Part shown: positions 16,901 to 23,281 of the stretch, piece after piece
How positions within the stretch are numbered: the first letter of the stretch is position 1
Layout of the letters: each line of letters begins with the position of its first letter
From: Bacillaceae bacterium
Lineage (GTDB): Bacteria > Bacillota > Bacilli > Bacillales_A > Planococcaceae
Direction of reading: 5' to 3'
Length of the DNA stretch: 23,281 nt
NCBI GenBank assembly: GCA_030149685.1
Contig: JASLGI010000001.1
Span: 1 to 23,281, forward strand
Notes under the pieces: generated by a model
What the model was told of the DNA's origin: nothing
Database searches by the model: none
Seen by the model: only the letters and a program-made list of their open reading frames with translations
Made by a program: the position numbers and the translations under genes

Positions 16901-16950
16901 TTCAACAATTAAATGTGTATGAAAATGGTTTACCTCTTTACGAAGAATAA
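13912..16950 (+). CDS. dnaE: DNA polymerase III alpha subunit, DnaE (DnaE3 type)
   Basis: This is a C-family replicative polymerase; in Bacillales it extends primers for lagging-strand synthesis alongside PolC. The 1012 residues are shorter than the usual 1065-1115. The active site is intact: GPGRGSSASS (323-332), PDIDVDF with D365 and D367, and the third Asp D517 in VKFDILGL; YRPGPMES begins near 596. An OB domain occupies about 915-1000 (LQLYGKVEEV, LFPRVYKQW). The N-terminal PHP domain has lost the metal residues: YYPHVVTG and VTHPTLYG stand where active PHP domains have HxH and a DH pair. I start at ATG 13912, with AAAGGAGG eight bases upstream; the longer frame from 13885 has no Shine-Dalgarno. 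Confidence 0.95.
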   Translation: MALYYPHVVTGASLLQSTISLQRLAPLLSERGARFVGVTHPTLYGIKEIYETLSKVANVGVGLEVIVEYEGYPYRVYVYAKNERGFESLIKMSSAVMMTEERTIPFHWFTAYRTECVTVIPWSDVTWKNGGIDSLQPFIDEGNSYLAVTRNPIDDLMEEEAEEASERFQLPIIAWQTARYIDLSDRASYHVAQMIERGETVSTYVGEETDESLWTEEMFSERFTDRPTWLEQLATFSERCTLQLSFNHEPVLPNYLKLQEEEKVDYLISVVQQRLQQLNKWNKFYEKRLLDELEVIQQMGFVDYFLIVSDIVRYANSQHILTGPGRGSSASSLIAYGLHITDVDPLEYDLLFDRFLNRERLHLPDIDVDFEDYRRKEVLAYIEATYGKERVAQIATFGTMTMKSVLRNVFRVHECPKEEVATFMALVEESRGQTVREAMQYAPIRAWLQENDQYVPLIQYALTLEGLPRNVSTHAAGIVIAKEPLVPNIPVERGNDVTFMTQWAMDDVEESGLVKFDILGLTNLTLLRRMIRYIAPQQSPKEFLERIPLDDERTYQLFQRGETDGIFQFESRGMKEALRLVRPTTFAHLYAVNALYRPGPMESIPIYAARKNGEQVPPTTIPVVDELLKETYGLFVYQEQVMQVAVQLGNLRFAEADFLRRALMANEEEKIEHFREKFIEGALIQGYEEKQSRAIFEEMKTFAQYSFPKGHAVAYSKIAYWLAYLNVHYPAAFYAANLSASVSDDVKSARYVLRAKERGIRLLPPSAAYGSGTYEVVDERTIRTGLYAVKYLPKTFYTHLWEKREAWKMSPTHTFFDWTRLMKDELTEERLEYLIDAGAFDDFQVSRDTLRESIEVAIQDARFPLYGQPKMKQPEKERSMIEVVEAEREVLPFYISDHPVAIYRAQLNKNYTRIVELVDYEEDMSLQLYGKVEEVRTLRTKKGEEMAFMEVSDETGTIECTLFPRVYKQWTKKLYPDLFVDITGKVDVYRGVKKVIVQQLNVYENGLPLYEE

Positions 16951-16965
16951 AAAATTCGTTATGAT
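16937..16965 (+). promoter_or_regulatory. Promoter of the gntR-accD-accA operon
   Basis: TTTACG (16937-16942, 4/6) and TATGAT (16960-16965, 5/6) are separated by 17 bases, the -35 lying inside the end of dnaE. A start near 16972 places the palindrome at 16978-16990 directly in the initially transcribed region. Confidence 0.5.
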
Positions 16966-16977
16966 AAGAATAGAAAA

Positions 16978-16990
16978 GTGGTCAGACCAC
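16978..16990. promoter_or_regulatory. FadR/GntR-type operator GTGGTCAGACCAC
   Basis: A perfect 6-bp dyad with a one-base centre. It contains TGGTCAGACCA, which fits the FadR-subfamily pattern TNGTNNNACNA and the E. coli FadR core TGGTCNGACCA. It lies between the putative -10 and the gntR ribosome binding site, the position expected for autorepression. Confidence 0.75.
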
Positions 16991-17011
16991 TGAAAGAAAT
17001 GAGGGAAAGTA

Positions 17012-17674
17012 GTGGCAGCTAGCGGCCGTTCAGATAAAGGTTTTTTACAAATCGTAAAACAAATACAAAAAATTATCGATGAAGAACAAATTCAAATTGG
17101 TGAAAAGTTACCTTCCGAACGCAAACTTGCTGAAAAGTTAGAAGTCGGGCGATCAACTGTCCGAGAGGCTTTGCGTAGTATGGAGCTTCTCGGATTGATT
17201 GAAACGCGAAGAGGTGAAGGAACATTTCTTGCGGATTTCAAAAAACATCAGCTCGTTGAAGTACTCGCAACATTTATTATGCAACAATCTAAGTCGTATG
17301 AAGATGTCATTGCAACGAGACGGATGCATGAGCGCGCGGCGATTGAACATATTTGTGCTCATCCGCACTGTCGATTACTTCCTGTTTGGGAAAGTTTATA
17401 TTATAAGCTACAAGAAGAAGGAACGATTTGGCGCGAAGACGTCTTTCGTGAGATGATCATCGCGACAGAAAATCGTTTAGCGTTAAAAATTTGGTTTTTA
17501 TTAAAACAATATAGCCGCGTGCCTTATTCACATATGACGACAGAAGAAGAAAGAGCGTATGTGAAACAATTGCTCGTAAATCTTGCACTCGGAAAACGGA
17601 AGGAAGCTGTGGAAGCCTATGAACAATGGATTGACACAATCGAAGAAGGTGGAGGAAGAACAAATGATTCGTAA
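17012..17674 (+). CDS. GntR family regulator, FadR subfamily
   Basis: The 220-residue protein has a GntR winged helix (about 10-75; [20 protein letters not shown] then GTF) and a helical FadR/FCD-type effector domain (about 80-212). R37, R47 and R51 align with the DNA-contacting R35, R45 and R49 of E. coli FadR. In the effector domain the FCD metal His is replaced (DVFREMI instead of D..FH), so a metal-bound carboxylate ligand is less likely; the ligand is unknown. GTG start with GAGGG seven bases upstream. Its end overlaps accD by 11 bases, so it is co-translated with the acetyl-CoA carboxylase genes and probably regulates them through the operator at 16978-16990. Malic enzyme occupies this slot in several relatives. 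Confidence 0.88.
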   Translation: MAASGRSDKGFLQIVKQIQKIIDEEQIQIGEKLPSERKLAEKLEVGRSTVREALRSMELLGLIETRRGEGTFLADFKKHQLVEVLATFIMQQSKSYEDVIATRRMHERAAIEHICAHPHCRLLPVWESLYYKLQEEGTIWREDVFREMIIATENRLALKIWFLLKQYSRVPYSHMTTEEERAYVKQLLVNLALGKRKEAVEAYEQWIDTIEEGGGRTNDS

Positions 17675-18518
17675 ATTATTTCGTAAGCCGAAACAAGATG
17701 CAGTGACGATCCCTTCAAAAGAAGCGACGAGTGACGTACCTGCAGGTATTATGTCAAAATGTCCAACGTGTAAACATATTATTTTAACGAAAGAGTTAGA
17801 AAAACAGCTCAAAGTTTGTCCGAAGTGCCATTATCATTTTCGTTTAACTGCCTATGAGCGACTCGATCAACTTGTCGATCGACATAGCTTTGAAGAGCTG
17901 TTTGAAACATTGAATACAGAAAATCCATTACATTTCCCGTCATATGAAGAAAAAGTGTTGAAAGATCAACAGCGTACTCAAATGAAAGAGGCTGTTGTTA
18001 CAGGTGTAGGAAAAATAAAAAGTCACTCAGTTGCTATTGCGGTGATGGATGCTCATTTTCGTATGGGGTCTATGGGGTCTGTCGTCGGAGAGAAAATTAC
18101 GCGATTGATTGAATATGCGACGAAGCATCGACTCCCTGTATTTATTTTTTCTGCTAGCGGGGGTGCGCGTATGCAAGAAGGAACAATTTCGTTAATGCAG
18201 ATGGCAAAAACGAGCGTTGCGTTAGAACGTCATGACGCAGCGGGATTATTATATGTATCGATTTTAACGGACCCAACAACAGGGGGCGTATCGGCAAGCT
18301 TTGCATCTGTCGGTGATATTAATATCGCTGAGCCAAATGCACTCATTGGCTTTGCAGGACGCCGTGTCATTGAACAGACAGTCCGTGAAAAATTACCGAA
18401 AAATTTCCAGACAGCAGAGTTTTTACTTGAATGTGGACAATTAGACGATGTTGTTTCGCGCCACTCAATGCGTAATTATTTAGCAACTATTTTGGCGCTA
18501 CATAAGGAGGGAAAATAA
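17664..18518 (+). CDS. accD: Acetyl-CoA carboxylase carboxyltransferase, beta subunit
   Basis: AccD with AccA moves the carboxyl group from carboxybiotin-BCCP to acetyl-CoA, making malonyl-CoA for fatty acid synthesis. The 284 residues have the N-terminal zinc ribbon C33-x2-C36 and C52-x2-C55, then a crotonase-fold domain with [11 protein letters not shown] and [12 protein letters not shown]. The ORF is open from 17583, but the start is ATG 17664: it gives the family N-terminus (MIRKLFRK) and is preceded by GGTGGAGGAAG. It overlaps the regulator gene by 11 bases and its TAA shares one base with the accA ATG, so the three are tightly coupled. Confidence 0.96.
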   Translation: MIRKLFRKPKQDAVTIPSKEATSDVPAGIMSKCPTCKHIILTKELEKQLKVCPKCHYHFRLTAYERLDQLVDRHSFEELFETLNTENPLHFPSYEEKVLKDQQRTQMKEAVVTGVGKIKSHSVAIAVMDAHFRMGSMGSVVGEKITRLIEYATKHRLPVFIFSASGGARMQEGTISLMQMAKTSVALERHDAAGLLYVSILTDPTTGGVSASFASVGDINIAEPNALIGFAGRRVIEQTVREKLPKNFQTAEFLLECGQLDDVVSRHSMRNYLATILALHKEGK

Positions 18519-19468
18519 TGCGTGCATTACCTTTTGAAAAACCTGTTGTCGTATTACGAGATAAAATTCGTGAACTTGAACAGTTTACAAAAGATAGTGA
18601 AGTAGACTTAAGCGATGAAATTGATAACTTGAAAGAACGTCTCGAACGTTTAGAAAAAGACGTTTATGGCAATATGGGAACATGGGATAAAGTGCAAGTT
18701 GCCCGTCATGCAGACCGCCCGACGACGAGGGATTATATTCCGTTACTATTTGATCAATTTTTAGAAATGAAAGGAGATCGGTTGTACGGAGAAGATCCTG
18801 CTATTATCGGAGGTATCGGATTTTTTAATGAAAAACCAGTTACTGTAATTGGACATCAACGAGGAAAAGATACGAAAGAAAATGTGTATCGAAATTTCGG
18901 CATGCCCCATCCAGAAGGATATCGAAAAGCACTCCGGTTAATGAAACAGGCGGAGAAGTTTCATCGTCCGATTATTTGTTTTGTTGATACGAAAGGAGCA
19001 TATCCTGGAAAAGCTGCGGAAGAAAGAGGGCAGAGTGAAGCGATTGCGCGCAACTTAGTCGAAATGGCAGGATTGAAAGTTCCCGTTATTACGATTGTGA
19101 TCGGTGAAGGAGGAAGTGGAGGAGCGCTTGCATTAAGTGTAGCAAATGAAATTTATATGTTAGAGCATGCAACGTATTCCGTCATTTCACCCGAAGGAGC
19201 GGCGTCGATTTTATGGAAAGATGCGAAGTATTCCGAAGAAGCAGCCGATGCATTGAAAATGACCGCTCAACATTTAAAAAAACTCGGGATTATACACGGA
19301 GTCGTTCCTGAAGTTTTAGGTGGTGCGCATCAAGATGTGCATGAACAAGCAAACTATTTGAAAGAAGCGATTCGTGTCTCGCTTGAACGGTTAACGAAGT
19401 TATCAGAACAAGAGTTGATCGATGAGCGATATGCTCATTTCCGCCAAATTGGTGTTTTTTCTGAATAA
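18518..19468 (+). CDS. accA: Acetyl-CoA carboxylase carboxyltransferase, alpha subunit
   Basis: This is the partner of AccD in the carboxyltransferase heterotetramer, which acts in the cytoplasm. The 316 residues are full length. The N-terminal helical part (1-55) is followed by the crotonase-fold domain with [20 protein letters not shown] (157-176) and the oxyanion motif GEGGSGGA (196-203). AAGGAGG lies seven bases before the ATG, inside the accD end. The TAATG overlap with accD supports equimolar synthesis. There is no hairpin terminator after the stop; a -10-like element for pfkA begins nine bases later. Confidence 0.96.
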   Translation: MRALPFEKPVVVLRDKIRELEQFTKDSEVDLSDEIDNLKERLERLEKDVYGNMGTWDKVQVARHADRPTTRDYIPLLFDQFLEMKGDRLYGEDPAIIGGIGFFNEKPVTVIGHQRGKDTKENVYRNFGMPHPEGYRKALRLMKQAEKFHRPIICFVDTKGAYPGKAAEERGQSEAIARNLVEMAGLKVPVITIVIGEGGSGGALALSVANEIYMLEHATYSVISPEGAASILWKDAKYSEEAADALKMTAQHLKKLGIIHGVVPEVLGGAHQDVHEQANYLKEAIRVSLERLTKLSEQELIDERYAHFRQIGVFSE

Positions 19469-19476
19469 AAATTGTG

Positions 19477-19482
19477 TATAAT
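19477..19482 (+). promoter_or_regulatory. -10 element of a possible pfkA promoter
   Basis: A perfect TATAAT lies 38 bases before the pfkA ATG, just after the accA stop. The corresponding -35 region is a T-run with weak match, so transcription may also come through from accDA. Confidence 0.4.
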
Positions 19483-19484
19483 AA

Positions 19485-20480
<996 letters not shown>

Positions 20481-20487
20481 TGTGAAA

Positions 20488-20517
20488 AACTTCAGTATAT
20501 GTTGTACAGTAGAAGTT
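20488..20517. repeat. Inverted repeat 1 in the pfkA-pyk gap
   Basis: AACTTC (20488-20493) and GAAGTT (20512-20517) flank an 18-base loop, eight bases after the pfkA stop. No T-run follows, so it is not a standard terminator. Confidence 0.45.
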
Positions 20518-20552
20518 AATCGAAATCTCATTTAAACCGATTAAAGAAAAAA

Positions 20553-20591
20553 CGTTCTAAATATGATGATAAAGACAGTTATTTTAGAACG
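20553..20591. repeat. Inverted repeat 2 in the pfkA-pyk gap
   Basis: CGTTCTAAA (20553-20561) and TTTAGAACG (20583-20591) are perfect 9-bp arms around 21 bases, followed by a T-rich stretch (GATAATTTTCTTC). It could be a weak terminator, an operator or an mRNA stability element before pyk. Confidence 0.55.
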
Positions 20592-20653
20592 GATAATTTT
20601 CTTCAGAAAAAGCAAAAGAAATAATTAGAAAAGAAAACGAGGCGAACAATGGA

Positions 20654-22414
20654 ATGAGAAAAACAAAAATTGTATGTACGATTGGGCCTGCAAGTGAACA
20701 ACCCGAAATTTTAGAAAATTTAATTCGAGCAGGGATGAACGTTGCTCGACTAAACTTTTCACACGGAACGCAAGATGAACATAAGGCGCGTATTCAAGCA
20801 ATTCGCGAAGCGTCAAAACGTGTAGGTCAACCAGTCGGTATTTTACTCGATACGCGAGGACCTGAAATTCGTACACATAATATGCAAGAAGGCGGTGTTC
20901 TGTTAAAACAAGGTCATGAAATTGACATCATGATGGAAGAAGTGCTCGGGACGGAAAAAGCATTTTCTATTACGTATGATCAATTGATTGACGATGTCGA
21001 TGTAGGAGCATCGATTTTACTTGACGACGGCCTTGTTCATTTAGAAGTAACAGGTATTGACCAAGAGCGCGGCATTATTCATACAGTGGCGATGAACTCA
21101 GGGATGTTAAAAAGTAAAAAAGGTGTGAACGTACCAGGAGTTTCTGTACAACTTCCAGGAATTACCGAAAAAGACCGTTCAGACATTTTATTCGGAGTAC
21201 AAGAACGTGTAGACTTCATTGCACCGTCATTTATTCGCCAACCAAAAGATGTTATTGAAATTCGGGAACTTCTTGATGAAAATGGTGGAGAAGATATTCA
21301 TATCATTCCGAAGATTGAAAATGAAGAAGGTGTCGAAAACCTCGATGAAATTTTAAAAATCTCTGATGGAATCATGGTTGCTCGTGGAGATTTAGGTGTA
21401 GAAATTAAAGCAGAAGAAGTGCCACTCGTTCAGAAACATTTAATTCGTTCATGTAATAAAGCTGGAAAACCAGTGATTACAGCGACACAAATGTTAGATT
21501 CAATGCAATGGAATCCACGTCCAACACGTGCAGAAGCAAGTGACGTAGCTAATGCGATCTTCGACGGTTCAGATGCAATTATGCTTTCAGGTGAAACAGC
21601 GGCAGGTTCTTATCCAGTAGAAGCTGTTCAAATGATGGATGATATTGCACGAACGACAGAAGGGGCAATTGACTACAATACAGTCGTTTCTGACCGACGT
21701 CGCGAAGAGCATGGAAACTTAACAGAATCGATCGGGCAAGCAGCTTCTTATGCAGCATTAAATTTAAACGTAGCTGCTGTTCTTGCACCAACTGAAAGTG
21801 GACAAACGGCAAGAATGATTGCTAAATATCGTCCGGGATGTCCTATTATCGCAGTTACTTCAAGTGATTCGGTAATGACAAAGTTAACATTGTCGTGGGG
21901 AGTTTATCCGATTGTAGGAAAACAAGCACTTTCTATTGACGGTATTTTGCAAGAAGCAGTTGATTTAAGTTTAGAACACAATTACGTTTCACGTGGAGAT
22001 GTCGTTATTATTACGGCAGGAGTTCCGGTCGGTCAAGCAGGAACGACGAACTTAATGAAAATTCACGTGATCGGTGACTTAGTTGCACGCGGTAAAGGGA
22101 TTGGAAAAGCGAGCGTTTATGGGAATGCAGTTGTTGCGCGTAATGCGAAAGATTTAGAAGGCGTCGACTTACGCGGAGCAATTTTAGTAACAAACAATAC
22201 AGATAAAGAAATGATGCCAGCACTTGAAAAATGTTCAGGACTCATTATGGAAGAAGGCGGCTTAACGAGTCATGGAGCAATCGTCGGATTAAGTCTAGGT
22301 ATTCCTGTCATTATCGGTGTACCGAATGCAACTGACGTTATTCGCGACGGCACAGCGATTACGATGCATGCTGAATCAGGTTGTATTTATAGCGGACATG
22401 CAAAAGTTTTATAA
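20654..22414 (+). CDS. pyk: Pyruvate kinase with C-terminal PEP-utilizer domain
   Basis: Pyk transfers phosphate from PEP to ADP, forming ATP and pyruvate. The 586 residues match the Bacillus form (585), which carries an extra domain absent from E. coli. Seen: ARLNFSHG (31-38; substrate R32), the catalytic KIENEEG (K220, Mg-binding E222), ARGDLGVE (D246) and [15 protein letters not shown]. The extra C-terminal domain (about 485-586) has [10 protein letters not shown] with H540, as in the phosphohistidine domain of PEP synthase. The start is ATG 20654 with GAGGCG nine bases upstream; an ATG at 20649 reads only ATG-GAA-TGA. A strong terminator follows. Confidence 0.97.
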   Translation: MRKTKIVCTIGPASEQPEILENLIRAGMNVARLNFSHGTQDEHKARIQAIREASKRVGQPVGILLDTRGPEIRTHNMQEGGVLLKQGHEIDIMMEEVLGTEKAFSITYDQLIDDVDVGASILLDDGLVHLEVTGIDQERGIIHTVAMNSGMLKSKKGVNVPGVSVQLPGITEKDRSDILFGVQERVDFIAPSFIRQPKDVIEIRELLDENGGEDIHIIPKIENEEGVENLDEILKISDGIMVARGDLGVEIKAEEVPLVQKHLIRSCNKAGKPVITATQMLDSMQWNPRPTRAEASDVANAIFDGSDAIMLSGETAAGSYPVEAVQMMDDIARTTEGAIDYNTVVSDRRREEHGNLTESIGQAASYAALNLNVAAVLAPTESGQTARMIAKYRPGCPIIAVTSSDSVMTKLTLSWGVYPIVGKQALSIDGILQEAVDLSLEHNYVSRGDVVIITAGVPVGQAGTTNLMKIHVIGDLVARGKGIGKASVYGNAVVARNAKDLEGVDLRGAILVTNNTDKEMMPALEKCSGLIMEEGGLTSHGAIVGLSLGIPVIIGVPNATDVIRDGTAITMHAESGCIYSGHAKVL

Positions 22415-22428
22415 TGAAATCGTTGAGG

Positions 22429-22462
22429 AAAGAGTTGTTCTTTTACAGGGCAACTCTTTTTT
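22429..22462 (+). terminator. Rho-independent terminator after pyk
   Basis: AAAGAGTTGTTC (22429-22440) pairs with GGGCAACTCTTT (22448-22459, two G-U pairs) around a 7-base loop, and the T-run extends to 22462. Confidence 0.88.
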
Positions 22463-22536
22463 GATGAGTGAAAATGCTTTTACGTATCACAAGAGAAAGA
22501 AAGTCGATAAAATAAAGGAGGAAGGAGTGTCACTTT

Positions 22537-22929
22537 ATGAAGAAATGGTTATTTCTTATAGTCGCTTTACCAATTGTAGAAATCATTCTTCTCGTTTATG
22601 CGGGACAACGTATCGGATTTTGGTGGACATTAAGCCTTTTGATCGCTACAGGAATTCTCGGGTTTCTTCTCGTACAGAGTCAAGGCGTACGTACGTGGCA
22701 GATCGTACAAGAAAAGATGAGACGAGGAGAACCACCGGGTTATGCCCTATTAAATGGTTTCATATTGCTTATAGCGGGTATATTATTAATGTTCCCAGGA
22801 TTTTTGACAGATTTATTAGGGGTGCTTGCACTTTTCCCATTTGTGAGAAAAAGGTTGTCACAATACATCATAAAAAGGTTATATAATAAGATGAAAAAGG
22901 GGAAAGTTGTCATTTTTAAGCAAAAGTGA
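22537..22929 (+). CDS. fxsA: FxsA family membrane protein (YtzA-like)
   Basis: The 130-residue cytoplasmic membrane protein has hydrophobic segments at about 4-21, 27-46, 72-90 and 92-104, and the family signatures LPIVEI (11-16) and MFPGFLTD (85-92), followed by a basic C-terminal tail. E. coli FxsA affects phage T7 exclusion by the F plasmid; its normal role is unknown, and in Bacillales the gene is regularly between pyk and citZ. Two Shine-Dalgarno-like stretches, AAGGAGG (22515-22521) and AAGGAG (22522-22527), precede the ATG. It follows the pyk terminator by about 75 bases, so it probably has its own weak promoter. Confidence 0.9.
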   Translation: MKKWLFLIVALPIVEIILLVYAGQRIGFWWTLSLLIATGILGFLLVQSQGVRTWQIVQEKMRRGEPPGYALLNGFILLIAGILLMFPGFLTDLLGVLALFPFVRKRLSQYIIKRLYNKMKKGKVVIFKQK

Positions 22930-22939
22930 ACAAAAAAAG

Positions 22940-22968
22940 TTGCAAAAACGAAAATTTTGTGACAGAAT
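22940..22968 (+). promoter_or_regulatory. Possible distal citZ promoter (extended -10)
   Basis: TTGCAA (22940-22945) and CAGAAT (22963-22968) are 17 bases apart, and TGA directly precedes the -10 as an extended element. The -10 itself is only 4/6, so this is tentative. Confidence 0.3.
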
Positions 22969-23002
22969 AGGAATTAAGTTCAAGATATACCGACAGACCA
23001 CC

Positions 23003-23030
23003 TGAAGGAAATGCGAGCTTATTTCTTTCA
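23003..23030. repeat. Inverted repeat upstream of the citZ promoter
   Basis: TGAAGGAAAT (23003-23012) and ATTTCTTTCA (23021-23030) pair over 10 positions with one G-U, around an 8-base loop. No T-run follows. It ends 22 bases before the predicted -35. Confidence 0.5.
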
Positions 23031-23038
23031 CGAAATGA

Positions 23039-23052
23039 AAAAAGCGTTTCCA
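23039..23052. promoter_or_regulatory. Probable cre site (CcpA) at citZ
   Basis: AAAAAGCGTTTCCA matches the cre consensus TGWAARCGYTWNCW at every position except the first two. It ends directly before the predicted -35, centred near -42. CcpA control of citZ is known in B. subtilis. Confidence 0.6.
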
Positions 23053-23081
23053 TTCACAAATCTGTCTAACTTGATTATAAT
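23053..23081 (+). promoter_or_regulatory. sigma-A promoter of citZ
   Basis: TTCACA (23053-23058, 5/6) and a perfect TATAAT (23076-23081) are separated by exactly 17 bases. A start near 23088 gives a leader of about 97 bases. Confidence 0.75.
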
Positions 23082-23129
23082 ATCACTTGGAACTGTTTTG
23101 AGTTTTAAGGCAATCATTAAAATGGAAAT

Positions 23130-23165
23130 CCAGCGGTCATACTCCACAAAAATTCGATGCGCTGG
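23130..23165 (+). promoter_or_regulatory. Hairpin in the citZ leader
   Basis: CCAGCG (23130-23135) and CGCTGG (23160-23165) form a perfect 6-bp stem, extendable past a bulged G, that ends five bases before the citZ Shine-Dalgarno (23171-23176). In B. subtilis the citZ leader is a target of the RNA-binding aconitase; whether this hairpin is the equivalent is inference. Confidence 0.4.
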
Positions 23166-23184
23166 AAGATAAGGAGCGATAGTT

Positions 23185-23281
23185 ATGTCACAAGCAAAAG
23201 GTTTAGAAGGCGTAGTAGCAGCTGATTCATCAGTAAGTGCTATCGTCGATTCAACATTAATGTATGTAGGTTACAATATTG
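23185..23281 (+). CDS. citZ: Citrate synthase, N-terminal part (partial)
   Basis: The visible 32 residues begin MSQAKGLEGVVAADSSVSAI and continue through VDSTLMYVGYNI, the conserved start of Bacillales CitZ. The enzyme condenses acetyl-CoA and oxaloacetate to citrate, the entry to the TCA cycle. AAGGAG is eight bases before the ATG. The gene continues past the right edge and in relatives is followed by icd and mdh. Confidence 0.93.
   Translation, partial: MSQAKGLEGVVAADSSVSAIVDSTLMYVGYNI

Noticed and set aside
17583..17663. N-terminal extension of accD
   Set aside because: The extra codons overlap gntR, lack a good SD and do not match AccD; ATG 17664 fits both the SD and the family start.
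22469..22482. cre-like TGAAAATGCTTTTA between pyk and fxsA
   Set aside because: The central CG, the most conserved part of cre sites, is TG here, and a second consensus C is also lost.
22317..22886. 189-codon plus-strand ORF across the pyk end and fxsA
   Set aside because: Another frame of two recognisable genes that also runs through the pyk terminator; no family features.

Overview
The window is a stretch of core chromosome from a low-to-moderate G+C (about 40% by eye) Gram-positive bacterium of the order Bacillales. The gene order rpsD / ezrA-nifS-thiI-sppA-yteJ-ytxK / usp / ald / ytkL-ytoI-ytpI-nrnA-dnaE-accD-accA-pfkA-pyk-fxsA-citZ is the arrangement known from Bacillus and staphylococci. 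Strong AGGAGG ribosome binding sites, the ThiI form without a rhodanese domain, and pyruvate kinase with a C-terminal PEP-utilizer domain fit the same group. The genus cannot be named from the sequence alone. I see no IS element, prophage, CRISPR array, tRNA or rRNA.

Layout. 1-446: the start of rpsD on the minus strand with a long leader and promoter, diverging from ezrA. 447-7131: plus-strand genes for cell division (ezrA), tRNA 4-thiouridine synthesis (nifS-thiI), membrane proteolysis (sppA), an RDD membrane protein and a YtxK-type methyltransferase. 7132-7946: a bidirectional terminator, a minus-strand usp gene, and the divergent usp/ald control region. 7947-10374: alanine dehydrogenase converging on a MetX-like alpha/beta hydrolase, then a divergent region with a possible small ORF. 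10375-12825: ytkL, the multidomain regulator ytoI and the convergent membrane protein ytpI. 12826-19468: nrnA, dnaE, a GntR/FadR-type regulator, accD and accA, with tight spacing. 19469-22929: glycolytic pfkA and pyk, then fxsA. 22930-23281: the citZ control region and the first 97 bases of citZ.

How the genes fit together. NifS supplies sulfur to ThiI. AccD and AccA form the carboxyltransferase of acetyl-CoA carboxylase; directly upstream lies a FadR-type regulator with a perfect FadR-like palindrome just downstream of its own promoter. PfkA, Pyk and CitZ carry carbon through glycolysis into the TCA cycle, with a probable CcpA cre site at citZ. NrnA (nanoRNA/pAp/c-di-nucleotide turnover) is paired with the lagging-strand-type polymerase DnaE.

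No wholly new system is evident. The points most worth a second look are regulatory: the FadR-like operator at gntR-accDA, an anomalous start region for nrnA (strong SD feeding a nine-codon ORF that overlaps the nrnA ATG), a perfect dyad inside the ytoI promoter spacer, a 9-mer shared by the divergent usp and ald promoters, and two inverted repeats filling the pfkA-pyk gap.
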